Assembly (NCBI RefSeq): GCF_014199435.1
Contig: NZ_JACIJP010000004.1
Location: 1 to 64,000 of the forward strand
DNA length: 64,000 nt
Reading direction: 5' to 3'
DNA from: Sphingobium subterraneum
Lineage (GTDB): Bacteria > Pseudomonadota > Alphaproteobacteria > Sphingomonadales > Sphingomonadaceae
A program made the translations under genes and the position numbers. This document shows positions 1 to 8,283 of the stretch, one piece after another (position 1 is the first letter of the stretch; every line of letters starts with the position of its first letter). The notes under the pieces were generated by a model. The model saw only the letters and a list, made by a program, of their open reading frames with translations, was not told the origin of the DNA and ran no database searches.

Positions 1-299
1 CCTCGGGGGAGGCCGATGCGGTTTTTGGGCAGTGCTGGAGGCAGCCGATGGTTTTCTTCCTCGAACCCCGGATTGGGGCTGGACTGTCAGGATATGTCGC
101 GGAGCTTGGTTCAGCCTTCCTTTGCGGCGACCTTGGCCTTTCCACCAGCCCGCGCCCGGATCACGCCAGCTACCTCGCCAGCTGGCTGAAGGTGCTCAAG
201 GCCGACAACCGGGCGATCTTCACCGCCGCGAGCGCGGCGGCGAAGGCAGCCGAGTGGTTGGAAAACCTGCAACAATCAGGCCTTTCTGCTGGGCGGTGA
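1..299 (+). pseudogene. C-terminal fragment of an ArdC-type antirestriction protein
   Basis: The frame is open from the left edge of the window to a TGA at 297-299. From about position 95 it encodes the typical C-terminus of ArdC/polyvalent zincin-like proteins: AELGSAFLCGDLG, then RPDHASYLASWLKVLK, then AAAKAAEWL. ArdC proteins are carried by conjugative elements, where they protect incoming DNA from host restriction. The residues just upstream of AELGSAFLC do not match the usual lead-in of the family, and the N-terminal ssDNA-binding domain and the HExxH metal site are not in the window. This looks like a decayed or recombined remnant, but the missing part could also simply lie to the left. 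It ends 41 bases before the defence operon and marks an older mobile backbone. Confidence 0.6.
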
Positions 300-340
300 T
301 CCTGATAGCAACACCGGGTAAGCCGGAGACCAATAAACGC

Positions 341-3300
341 ATGCCGCGCATATTTGACAATATCGACAACTCTCTTCTTCCCGAACTGAGTAAAGTTCTA
401 GCTGTTTCCGAGCGGGCTGATTTCTGCGTAGGTTATTTCAATTTGCGGGGCTGGCGCCGGATCGATGAGCACATCGAAACCTGGTCTGGAGATAACGGGG
501 ATTCGTGTCGGCTTCTTGTTGGCATGCATCAATCGCCAGAACGAGGACTTCGTGAGAAGCTTGCCGCCGCGTTTCACGAGGACGGCATCGACAACGCCCG
601 CGCTCTTGAGCTCAAAAAGGCACTTGCTGAAGAATTTCGGACACAGCTTACACTGGGTACACCCTCAAATAGTGACGAAGCAGGACTGCGGCGGCTTGCT
701 CGCCAGATTCGAACCAAGAAGGTCGTCGTAAAACTGTTCCTGAGGCATCCGCTGCACGCAAAACTTTACCTTCTGCACCGCCCGGACCCGGTGAACCCAA
801 AGGTGGGTTTCGTTGGCAGCAGCAACCTCACCTTTGCCGGCCTCTCCTTGCAAGGAGAGTTGAACGTCGACGTTATGGACCATGACGCCTGCAACAAGTT
901 GGCAGAGTGGTTCGAAGCCAGATGGGCTGATCGATGGTGCGTGGATATTTCAGACGAGCTGGCCGAAATTATCGAGACCAGCTGGGCAGGCGAAGTCTTG
1001 ATCCCACCCCACCACGTATATCTGAAGTTCGCCTATCACCTCGCGCAAGAGGCAAGACTCGGTCAGTCGGAATTTCGCATTCCATCCATTTTCGGCGACA
1101 AGCTTTTTGCCTTTCAGACTAGCGCAGTCAAGGTGGCCGCCCATCACCTCAACAAGCGAGGCGGTGTAGTTATTGGCGATGTCGTTGGGCTGGGTAAGTC
1201 CATTATGGCATCCGCCCTCCTCAAGATCGTTGAGGAAGTCGATGGACGTGCGCTGATCATCTGTCCGAAGAACCTGCTCGATATGTGGCACGACTATGTC
1301 GAGACCTACGAGCTAAACGCCAAAGTTGTATCCTTGTCTCGGGTTGAGAGCGAGTTGAAAGAGCTCAAGCGGTATCGAACTGTCTTGATCGACGAAAGCC
1401 ACAACCTACGGAACCGTGAAGGGAAGAGATATAAAGCGATTGCGGACTACATTCGGACAAACGACAGTCGATGTATTTTGCTGTCAGCTACACCTTACAA
1501 CAAGACCTTTATCGACCTCTCGTCACAGCTTCGTCTATTCATCGAAGACGATCAAGATATCGGGATTCGTCCTGAGGAAATGATCCGAACCATGGGCGGC
1601 GAAACAGAGTTTGTGCGAAGGCATCAATGCGCTGTCCGATCTCTCCCAGCCTTTGAAAAGAGTGATCAAACCGAAGACTGGCGCGAGCTCATGCGGCTTT
1701 ACATGATCCGTCGTACGCGCGGTTTCATTTTGCAGAACTACGCTCAAACTGATGAGACTAGTGGCCGAAAGTACATCACGTTCTCTGACGGATCACGGTC
1801 ATACTTTCCCGTGCGGCAGCCGAGATCGGTCAAATTTGAGATCGACGATAGCGACCCGCTCGACCCGTACGCCAAGGCATATTCGGACGAAGTTGTGTCC
1901 GCTATCGATGGCCTAGCATTGCCGCGCTATGGGCTCGCCAACTATCTCAACCCAGATCCGACACACCCACCTACGCCAGCCGAAGACACAATTATGGATG
2001 GGCTTGGTCGGGCCGGAATCCGGTTGATGGGCTTTTGCAAGACGAACCTCTTCAAACGCCTTGAGAGCGGTGGTCCGGCATTCATCCAATCTTTGCAGCG
2101 TCACATCATGCGCAATCAGGTTTATCTGCATGCATTGGAAAATGGCTTAGTAGTGCCGATCGGGACTCAGGACTCAGAGTTGCTCGATGTTTCAGACGAA
2201 GACGCCGATTCCGATGCCATCGAAGGCTTGTTCGAGACAGGCGAGTATGGGGAGACGGACAATGATGTCACTTCAGAAGTTTCCGAAGAACTTACGATCC
2301 TCAAGCAGCATGCCGCCCAAATCTATGGAGTGTACGCCAACGCCAAGAAACGGCGCTTCAAATGGTTGAAGGTAACGCACTTCAAGCGCGCATTGCAAAC
2401 CGATCTACAAGCCGACATCGATGCTTTACGTCGTGTTCTCGAAATCTGCGGCCCTTGGGAAGAGGCGCGAGACAAAAAACTTCGTGCGCTCATCGAGTTG
2501 GTTACCGTGCGGCATCCGACAGACAAGCTTCTGATCTTCACGCAATTCGCGGACACCGCCCGATATCTTGAAACAGCCCTTCGCAACGCCGGGGTAACCG
2601 CTGTCGCCGCAGTTACCGGTCAGTCTGAGAACCCGACGCGGCTTGCGTGGCGCTTTAGCCCAAGATCGAACAAGAAAGAAAAGGTGGCCCAACAAGAGGG
2701 CGAGCTTCGAGTCCTGATCGCCACTGACGTGCTGTCAGAAGGGCAGAACCTTCAAGATTGCGCAACGATCGTGAATTTTGATCTGCCCTGGGCGATCATC
2801 AGATTGATCCAACGCGCCGGTCGCGTCGATCGCATTGGCCAGCAGGCTGATACGATCAACTGCTACTCCTTCCTTCCGGCAGAAGGCGTTGAGCGCATCA
2901 TAAGACTACGCGCTCGCGTTCGGGCGCGGCTGAAGGAGAACCAGGAGGTAGTAGGCTCCGATGAAGCTTTCTTCGAGGACGATAACGAAGAGAACCCCAT
3001 CCAAGATCTCTACAGCGAGAAATCCGGCATTCTTGACGGCGAAGATGAGGGTGAAGTGGACCTTGCTTCGTACGCATTTCAGATTTGGCAGAACGCTATT
3101 ACTCAAGACCCAAAACTCAAAAAGTTGGTCGAAGATTTACCCGACGTTGTCTTCGCAACCAAGGCACTGCCATCAGTACCGGACGCGAAAGCCGGAGCGC
3201 TTGTTTACATCCGAACACCCGACGACAATGATGCATTGGCATGGGTCGATCAGGACGGCGCAATCCTTACTCAGTCCCCATTGGCAATCCTGAAGGCCGC

Positions 3301-3733
3301 CGAGTGTCCGCCAGCCGAGCCTGCCTTGGAGCGGACTGACTACCATCATGAGATCGTCCGCCAAGGGGTCGAACACCTCATGCAGGAAGAACGCACCACT
3401 CACGGCGCATTGGGGCGACCATCCGGTGCTCGATTCAAGACCTACGACCGCCTGAAGCGCTATCTTGAGCAGCAGGGCAACGAGCGGACTCTCTTTGTGA
3501 CCGACCATTTCGTTCGAGACGTTGAGAAGGCGATGGCCGACATCTATGATTTCCCAATGTTTCAATCGGCTATCGATACTCTCAATCGGCAGCTGAAAAC
3601 GGGCATTGGGGACCATCAACTTGCCCAATTAGTGATCGCGCTGAGAGAAGACGGGCGCCTCTGCGTGAAGCAGGACAAGGACGAAGTCGAAGCCGATATG
3701 AGGATCATTTGCTCCATGGGTTTGAAAGGCTGA
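341..3733 (+). CDS. SNF2-type helicase with N-terminal phospholipase D-like nuclease domain
   Basis: This 1130-residue protein probably acts on DNA as an ATP-driven translocase coupled to a PLD-family nuclease. Residues about 5-190 form one PLD half-domain, with HAKLYLL near 137 and GSSNLTFAG near 160 giving the HxK...GS/N pattern; a single copy implies dimerisation. The helicase follows: Walker A in DVVGLGKS (about 283), a DESH box in LIDESHNLRN (about 350), LLSATPYN, then the C-terminal lobe with LIFTQF (about 731), ATDVLSEGQNLQD (about 790) and QRAGRVDRIGQ (about 823). The frame is open further upstream, but the ATG at 341 begins the conserved part and has GGAG at 325-328. It is the first gene of a five-gene operon; the methylase starts 2 bases after its stop. 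PLD-helicase proteins occur in DISARM-like and other modification-linked defence loci; a nuclease role here is inferred. Confidence 0.85.
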   Translation: MPRIFDNIDNSLLPELSKVLAVSERADFCVGYFNLRGWRRIDEHIETWSGDNGDSCRLLVGMHQSPERGLREKLAAAFHEDGIDNARALELKKALAEEFRTQLTLGTPSNSDEAGLRRLARQIRTKKVVVKLFLRHPLHAKLYLLHRPDPVNPKVGFVGSSNLTFAGLSLQGELNVDVMDHDACNKLAEWFEARWADRWCVDISDELAEIIETSWAGEVLIPPHHVYLKFAYHLAQEARLGQSEFRIPSIFGDKLFAFQTSAVKVAAHHLNKRGGVVIGDVVGLGKSIMASALLKIVEEVDGRALIICPKNLLDMWHDYVETYELNAKVVSLSRVESELKELKRYRTVLIDESHNLRNREGKRYKAIADYIRTNDSRCILLSATPYNKTFIDLSSQLRLFIEDDQDIGIRPEEMIRTMGGETEFVRRHQCAVRSLPAFEKSDQTEDWRELMRLYMIRRTRGFILQNYAQTDETSGRKYITFSDGSRSYFPVRQPRSVKFEIDDSDPLDPYAKAYSDEVVSAIDGLALPRYGLANYLNPDPTHPPTPAEDTIMDGLGRAGIRLMGFCKTNLFKRLESGGPAFIQSLQRHIMRNQVYLHALENGLVVPIGTQDSELLDVSDEDADSDAIEGLFETGEYGETDNDVTSEVSEELTILKQHAAQIYGVYANAKKRRFKWLKVTHFKRALQTDLQADIDALRRVLEICGPWEEARDKKLRALIELVTVRHPTDKLLIFTQFADTARYLETALRNAGVTAVAAVTGQSENPTRLAWRFSPRSNKKEKVAQQEGELRVLIATDVLSEGQNLQDCATIVNFDLPWAIIRLIQRAGRVDRIGQQADTINCYSFLPAEGVERIIRLRARVRARLKENQEVVGSDEAFFEDDNEENPIQDLYSEKSGILDGEDEGEVDLASYAFQIWQNAITQDPKLKKLVEDLPDVVFATKALPSVPDAKAGALVYIRTPDDNDALAWVDQDGAILTQSPLAILKAAECPPAEPALERTDYHHEIVRQGVEHLMQEERTTHGALGRPSGARFKTYDRLKRYLEQQGNERTLFVTDHFVRDVEKAMADIYDFPMFQSAIDTLNRQLKTGIGDHQLAQLVIALREDGRLCVKQDKDEVEADMRIICSMGLKG

Positions 3734-3735
3734 CA

Positions 3736-6700
3736 ATGGCAATCGACAGACCCCGCGCTACTCAACACCTCAGGGCTTTCGATTTTGCCACCCTCTTCGT
3801 CGAAGAGCTTGGCTGGGATCGACCAGGTTCAAGCCAGACCGAGATGATAAATGCTGGTGGTCGAGACTACCATCTATCGCCCGTCGCCAATAAGCGCGGC
3901 GTCAGAATTTTCCATTGCCCAGAAATTCCTGATCGCGGCATCCGCCAATACATCGAACGGGAGATCACAAAGCGCGCCTTTGAGCACCTCATCATTTTCA
4001 CTGACGAGGAGCGGACTAGGCAAATCTGGCAGTGGGTCGCCCGAGAGAAGGGCAAGCCAGCCGCCTTCCGCGAGCATATGTGGCTAGCGAACAGCGCACC
4101 CGATCCGTTGATCCAGAAGCTCGATCACATTGCCTTCACCCTGAATGATGAAGAGGGACTGACGCTGTCAGGCACGACATTGCGCATGCGCGATGCGTTC
4201 GACCGCGAAAAGATTACGAAGCGTTTCTACGAGGATTTCAAGAAGCAGCACGACCGCTTCCTCGGCTTCATCGATGGCCTCGCGAACGTGTCGGACCGTC
4301 AGTGGTACGCCTCCCTGATGCTCAACCGGCTGATGTTCGTCTATTTCATTCAGAAGAAGCGCTTCTTGAATGGCGACATTGACTATCTAAAGACCAAGCT
4401 GGCCGAGGTGCGCGCCGAGAAGGGGGATGACCAGTTCCACACTTTCTACCGTGCGTTCCTGTTGAAGCTGTTCCACGGTGGCCTCGCCACACCCACCAAT
4501 GCCCGTGATGACGACACAGCGCGACTGCTCGGCAACATCCCCTATCTCAATGGCGGCCTTTTCGAGCCTCACGCGCTGGAGGCCGACGGTAACGACATCC
4601 AGATCGCCGACGCGGCATTCGAGGGCGTATTCAGCTTCTTCGACCAGTACGAATGGACGCTCGACACCCGCCCCATCGAGCAGGCCGATGGCAAGGAGAT
4701 CAACCCCGATGTCCTCGGGCACATCTTTGAAAAGTACATCAACCAGAAGCAGATGGGGGCGTACTACACCAAGGAAGACATCACCGATTACATCACCAAG
4801 AACACCGTCATTCCATGGCTTTTCCAGAATGCCATCGCACACGACAAGGTGGCCTTCGAGCCGGGTAGCGCGGTGTGGCGGATGCTTTCCGAAAACCCCG
4901 ACGCCTATATCTACCCGGCGGTGAAACATGGGGCGGATCAACCGCTTCCCGACAATATCGCCGCAGGCATCGACGATGTCGCCCAGCGTGGTGATTGGAA
5001 CAGGACCGCCCCTGCCAGCCACGGCCTGCCGACCGAAACTTGGCGTGAGCTGGTCGCCCGGCGCGAACGCTATGCAAGCATCAAGGCCAAGGCGGCGTCC
5101 CGCGAGATTACGTCCATCGAGGATTTCATCACCTTCAATCTCGATATCCGCCAGTTCGCGCGCGATGCGATCCAATATGCCGAAAGCTCCGATCTGGTCG
5201 ATGCATTCTGGAAAGGCATAAGAAGCATCAAAGTGCTCGATCCGGCCTGCGGATCGGGAGCGTTCCTGTTTGCCGCGCTCAACATCCTGTATGATCTGTA
5301 TGATGCATGTCTTGAGCGGATGGAGCAGTTCGTAGAGTCCTCGCCTCCAACCAAAGGCGGCTATCCGCCCCACAAGAAGTTCCGCGAAGAGCTAGAAGCG
5401 GTCGAGCGCCACCCCAACCGGTCCTATTTCATCTACAAATCGATCATCCTCGACAACCTCTACGGCGTCGATATCATGGATGAGGCGGTGGAGATTTGTA
5501 AGCTCCGCCTGTTCCTGAAACTCGCTGCCCAGCTTGAACGCGCCGACCAGATCGAGCCGCTGCCTGATATAGATTTCAACATCCGGGCAGGAAACTCGCT
5601 GATCGGCTACACCTCAATGGCTGATGTGCGGAAGGCGACCAAGACCAAGGGCTTCGATTTCGACGACAGCGCGGGCAAGATCGAGGCGGCGGCGCAGGAC
5701 TTGGACGCTGCCTTCCGTCTATTCCGGGAGCAGCAGACCGCACTGCACGGAGCCATCGGAGCGGACCACAAGGCACAGCTTCGCAAACGGCTCGCAGCGC
5801 TCGAAACGCAGTTGGATCGCTTTCTAGCCAATGACTACGGCGTCGAAACCGACGGAGATACGTCTGCCAAGGCCAAGTTCGCGACGTGGAAGGCTAGCCA
5901 CAAGCCGTTCCATTGGCTGATCGAGTTCCATGGGATCATTACCGGCGGCGGGTTTGATGCTGTGGTTGGAAATCCGCCGTATATTGAGTTATCGAAAGTC
6001 AAAGCTGACTATGTCCCGCGGGGCTATGCCACATCGACTAGTGGCAACCTGTACGGTCTTTTCGTCGAGCATGCCGCAAAGATATCGTCCGCAGATTCCT
6101 ATAGCGGACTAATCGTTCCAATTTCGGTGATGTGCACGAAACGTACGATCGACGTACAGAAATGCCTACTATCAAACTCGATAATTTGGGCCTCCACCTT
6201 CGACGTATTTCCAGCGCGTGTCTTTGAAGGGGCAGCGCAGCGTGTCAGCATCGTGTTGTGGTCAAATCCCGAGCGCAATGAGAAAAAGCTCTATACCACT
6301 AGGTACCTGCGGTGGTTCCAGCAGGAAAGGGAGACATTGATCGAGCGCCTGGAATACGCTGAGACCCACGGACTTGGAAAACTGGGCTGGCTGCCCCGGC
6401 TCGGATCTCAACGTGAGACTTCTATCCTCAAGCAGCTGAAGGGCACGCCACTATCGGCGCATATAAAACGTGCCGGTGGGACACCGATTTATGCTCATAG
6501 AATCGTGAATAACTTTGTGAAGGCAGTAAAATTCCCGCCCTTTTTCAAAAAGGCTGACGGAACCGTAACAACATCAGACGACTTCAAGATTATAGGCTTG
6601 GAGAAAGCCATGATCGGTCCGTTTGTTGCTGCGCTCAATTCGTCTTTGTTCTATTGGTATTGGCGAGCGCACGGGGACGGATTCCATTGCGGCTATCGAG

Positions 6701-7002
6701 ACATCGGGATGTTCCCGTTCAGTTTCGAAAAGCTGCCCCCTACGAAGTTAGGCGACGTCGAGCGGATAGCCGAAAAGCTCAGTGCAAGCTTACGCGACAA
6801 TTCAGAAATTCGAACGAGAAATCAGAAGGCCACTGGCCTGGTCCATTTGCAGACGTTTTTCGTCGGAAAGTCGAAGAGCATCATCGACGAAGTGGATATG
6901 ATCCTTGCAGAGATTGCTGGCCTCCAGCCAGAGGACACAGACTTCATCATCAACTACGACATTAAATACCGCATGGGTGCAGACGAGGACGATGCCAAGT
7001 GA
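3736..7002 (+). CDS. Eco57I/PglX-like N6-adenine DNA methyltransferase
   Basis: This 1088-residue protein is a large adenine methyltransferase of the type IIG/BREX PglX kind. Motif I, DPACGSGAFLF, lies near residue 500 and binds S-adenosylmethionine; the catalytic motif IV, GNPPYIE, lies near 747. A C-terminal region of about 300 residues is probably the target recognition domain. The N-terminal 150 residues contain REITKRAFEHLIIF and resemble a restriction-nuclease-like fold, but I cannot identify a confident PD-(D/E)XK site, so whether it also cuts is open. The ATG at 3736 is preferred over an in-frame TTG at 3709 because AAAGG sits seven bases upstream and the stop of the helicase is just two bases away. 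The pairing with a PLD-SNF2 helicase suggests modification-based self/non-self discrimination. No PglZ or BrxC-like gene is present, so this is not a BREX locus. Confidence 0.85.
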   Translation: MAIDRPRATQHLRAFDFATLFVEELGWDRPGSSQTEMINAGGRDYHLSPVANKRGVRIFHCPEIPDRGIRQYIEREITKRAFEHLIIFTDEERTRQIWQWVAREKGKPAAFREHMWLANSAPDPLIQKLDHIAFTLNDEEGLTLSGTTLRMRDAFDREKITKRFYEDFKKQHDRFLGFIDGLANVSDRQWYASLMLNRLMFVYFIQKKRFLNGDIDYLKTKLAEVRAEKGDDQFHTFYRAFLLKLFHGGLATPTNARDDDTARLLGNIPYLNGGLFEPHALEADGNDIQIADAAFEGVFSFFDQYEWTLDTRPIEQADGKEINPDVLGHIFEKYINQKQMGAYYTKEDITDYITKNTVIPWLFQNAIAHDKVAFEPGSAVWRMLSENPDAYIYPAVKHGADQPLPDNIAAGIDDVAQRGDWNRTAPASHGLPTETWRELVARRERYASIKAKAASREITSIEDFITFNLDIRQFARDAIQYAESSDLVDAFWKGIRSIKVLDPACGSGAFLFAALNILYDLYDACLERMEQFVESSPPTKGGYPPHKKFREELEAVERHPNRSYFIYKSIILDNLYGVDIMDEAVEICKLRLFLKLAAQLERADQIEPLPDIDFNIRAGNSLIGYTSMADVRKATKTKGFDFDDSAGKIEAAAQDLDAAFRLFREQQTALHGAIGADHKAQLRKRLAALETQLDRFLANDYGVETDGDTSAKAKFATWKASHKPFHWLIEFHGIITGGGFDAVVGNPPYIELSKVKADYVPRGYATSTSGNLYGLFVEHAAKISSADSYSGLIVPISVMCTKRTIDVQKCLLSNSIIWASTFDVFPARVFEGAAQRVSIVLWSNPERNEKKLYTTRYLRWFQQERETLIERLEYAETHGLGKLGWLPRLGSQRETSILKQLKGTPLSAHIKRAGGTPIYAHRIVNNFVKAVKFPPFFKKADGTVTTSDDFKIIGLEKAMIGPFVAALNSSLFYWYWRAHGDGFHCGYRDIGMFPFSFEKLPPTKLGDVERIAEKLSASLRDNSEIRTRNQKATGLVHLQTFFVGKSKSIIDEVDMILAEIAGLQPEDTDFIINYDIKYRMGADEDDAK

Positions 7003-7540
7003 ATCGCTCGCCGCGCACAACGCTCCGTCGGTGTTGGCAAACGCACCGATCGCCTTTTTTTGCTCCCGATCCTGCCCCGGCGACATCATCCTGAAGGCGC
7101 AGGACTGGGCCAATGCGCGGGGGCCGGAGAGTGCGCTGGTGATCGGCGGCTTTCACACCCCCGTTGAGCGCGACGTACTGCGCATCCTGCTGCGCGCCGG
7201 AGCGCCCTTCATCGTAGTCTTGGCCCGGGCCGAGCAAGGCTGGCGCGCGCCGAAGCCTCTCGGCCCCGCGATCAAGGCCGCCGTCGCATCCGGCACGGCG
7301 CAGATCGTCAGCCCGTTTCCCGCCACCCAGAGACGCACAACCGGTGCAACCGCCGAAACCCGCAACCGTCACATCCTGACCCTCTGCAACACGGTCTTGA
7401 TCGCGCATGCCTCACCAGGAGGCAAGACTGAGGCTCTGGCAGGCGAAGCTATTGCAGGCGGACTTCGGGTCGAGACCTTCGAATCCCCCTCCAATGCCAA
7501 TCTCATGGCCTTGGGGGCCACCACAGGATCAATGCAATGA
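6992..7540 (+). CDS. DprA/SMF-like SLOG-superfamily protein
   Basis: This 182-residue protein has the Rossmann-like pattern of DprA-related SLOG proteins: ALVIGGFHTPVERDVLRILL (about 48-67), FIVVLARA, a stretch ending in IVSPFP, then RNRHILTLCNTVLIAHA and a final SPGGKTEALA motif. Genuine DprA loads RecA on ssDNA in transformation, but the short SLOG-only relatives found in defence loci are thought to bind nucleotides or nucleic acid. The ATG at 6992 lies inside the end of the methylase gene (11-base overlap) with GAGG five bases upstream; its TGA overlaps the next ATG as ATGA. The coupling argues that it works in a complex or pathway with its neighbours. Family placement is by motif; function is unknown. 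Confidence 0.7.
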   Translation: MPSESLAAHNAPSVLANAPIAFFCSRSCPGDIILKAQDWANARGPESALVIGGFHTPVERDVLRILLRAGAPFIVVLARAEQGWRAPKPLGPAIKAAVASGTAQIVSPFPATQRRTTGATAETRNRHILTLCNTVLIAHASPGGKTEALAGEAIAGGLRVETFESPSNANLMALGATTGSMQ

Positions 7541-8283
7541 CAGAGCCCGAGGCAGTTCCCGCCGATATCCTTGCCGAAATCAGGCAGCGGGCAAAGGCCG
7601 AGTGGCCCGATGATCCGGATTGGCAAGAGGATTTCATTGCGGAGGAGGCCAGCGGCTATCTCGCCTTTCAAAAGATCGATTTCTCGATGGCTGCGACGGT
7701 CAAGGACCAGATAACCGCAGAGGCACTCCAATATTTCGAAAGCTGGGAAGAGCGCGCCGACCAAGCAAGGGACGAGGTCGAAGCCTATGCCGAGATCGCC
7801 GCGACCGCACCTGACGATATCCCGGCAGACGTGCTGGCCCGTATCAAGCAGGACATTGCGAAGGAAAACGATTGGTTCACGACGCAATTGGACAACCTGC
7901 GAGGTGCCATCGATGCCTATCGCTATGTTTGCGAAACACGCCAAAAGGTTGGGCCGATCCGCGACCTGTTGATCCGCATGGAAAAGGTCATCGGTGAAGA
8001 ATGCTACAACGGCAACATTCAGAACTACAGCTCATGGGGTGAATGGGAAGGCGAAGGTCGCTCTTTCCGCTATCCGGTGACGTTCATTCGCGATGGAACC
8101 GAGGAAAAGCGCCGGTCGCATACAGACGACTTGGAGCACGAGGAGCTTGTAACCGGCTACTACAAGTTTGGTGCCAACGAATTGAGCATTTATCGTGCTC
8201 TTGTACGCATAATCGACATGCTGAAGGCGGATTACGGCTTGGAATTGCCTGACGCGGCACAAGGGACTGAAAGCAATGATTGA
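7537..8283 (+). CDS. Acidic protein of unknown function with an internal repeat
   Basis: I do not recognise this 248-residue protein. It is rich in Glu and Asp, predicted soluble, with no signal peptide or membrane segment. Two stretches resemble each other: VPADILAEIRQRAKAEWPDD (about 6-25) and IPADVLARIKQDIAKENDWF (about 92-111), each followed by a segment with AY or GY aromatic residues, suggesting an ancient duplication of a helical unit. The C-terminal half has KVIGEECYNG and LEHEELVTGYYKFGANELSI. The start overlaps the previous stop by four bases (ATGA), and the stop overlaps the next start by eight bases, so it is translated as an integral member of the operon. A structural or adaptor role between the methylase, the SLOG protein and the helicase-nuclease is only a guess. 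Confidence 0.7.
   Translation: MTEPEAVPADILAEIRQRAKAEWPDDPDWQEDFIAEEASGYLAFQKIDFSMAATVKDQITAEALQYFESWEERADQARDEVEAYAEIAATAPDDIPADVLARIKQDIAKENDWFTTQLDNLRGAIDAYRYVCETRQKVGPIRDLLIRMEKVIGEECYNGNIQNYSSWGEWEGEGRSFRYPVTFIRDGTEEKRRSHTDDLEHEELVTGYYKFGANELSIYRALVRIIDMLKADYGLELPDAAQGTESND

Noticed and set aside
32..340. In-frame N-terminal extension of the PLD-SNF2 helicase
   Set aside because: The extra 103 residues overlap the ArdC remnant in another frame, have no domain, and the ATG at 341 has a ribosome-binding site.
3736..7002. BREX or DISARM assignment of the first operon
   Set aside because: PglZ, BrxC, DrmA and DrmB are not present, so only the broad methylase-helicase similarity remains.
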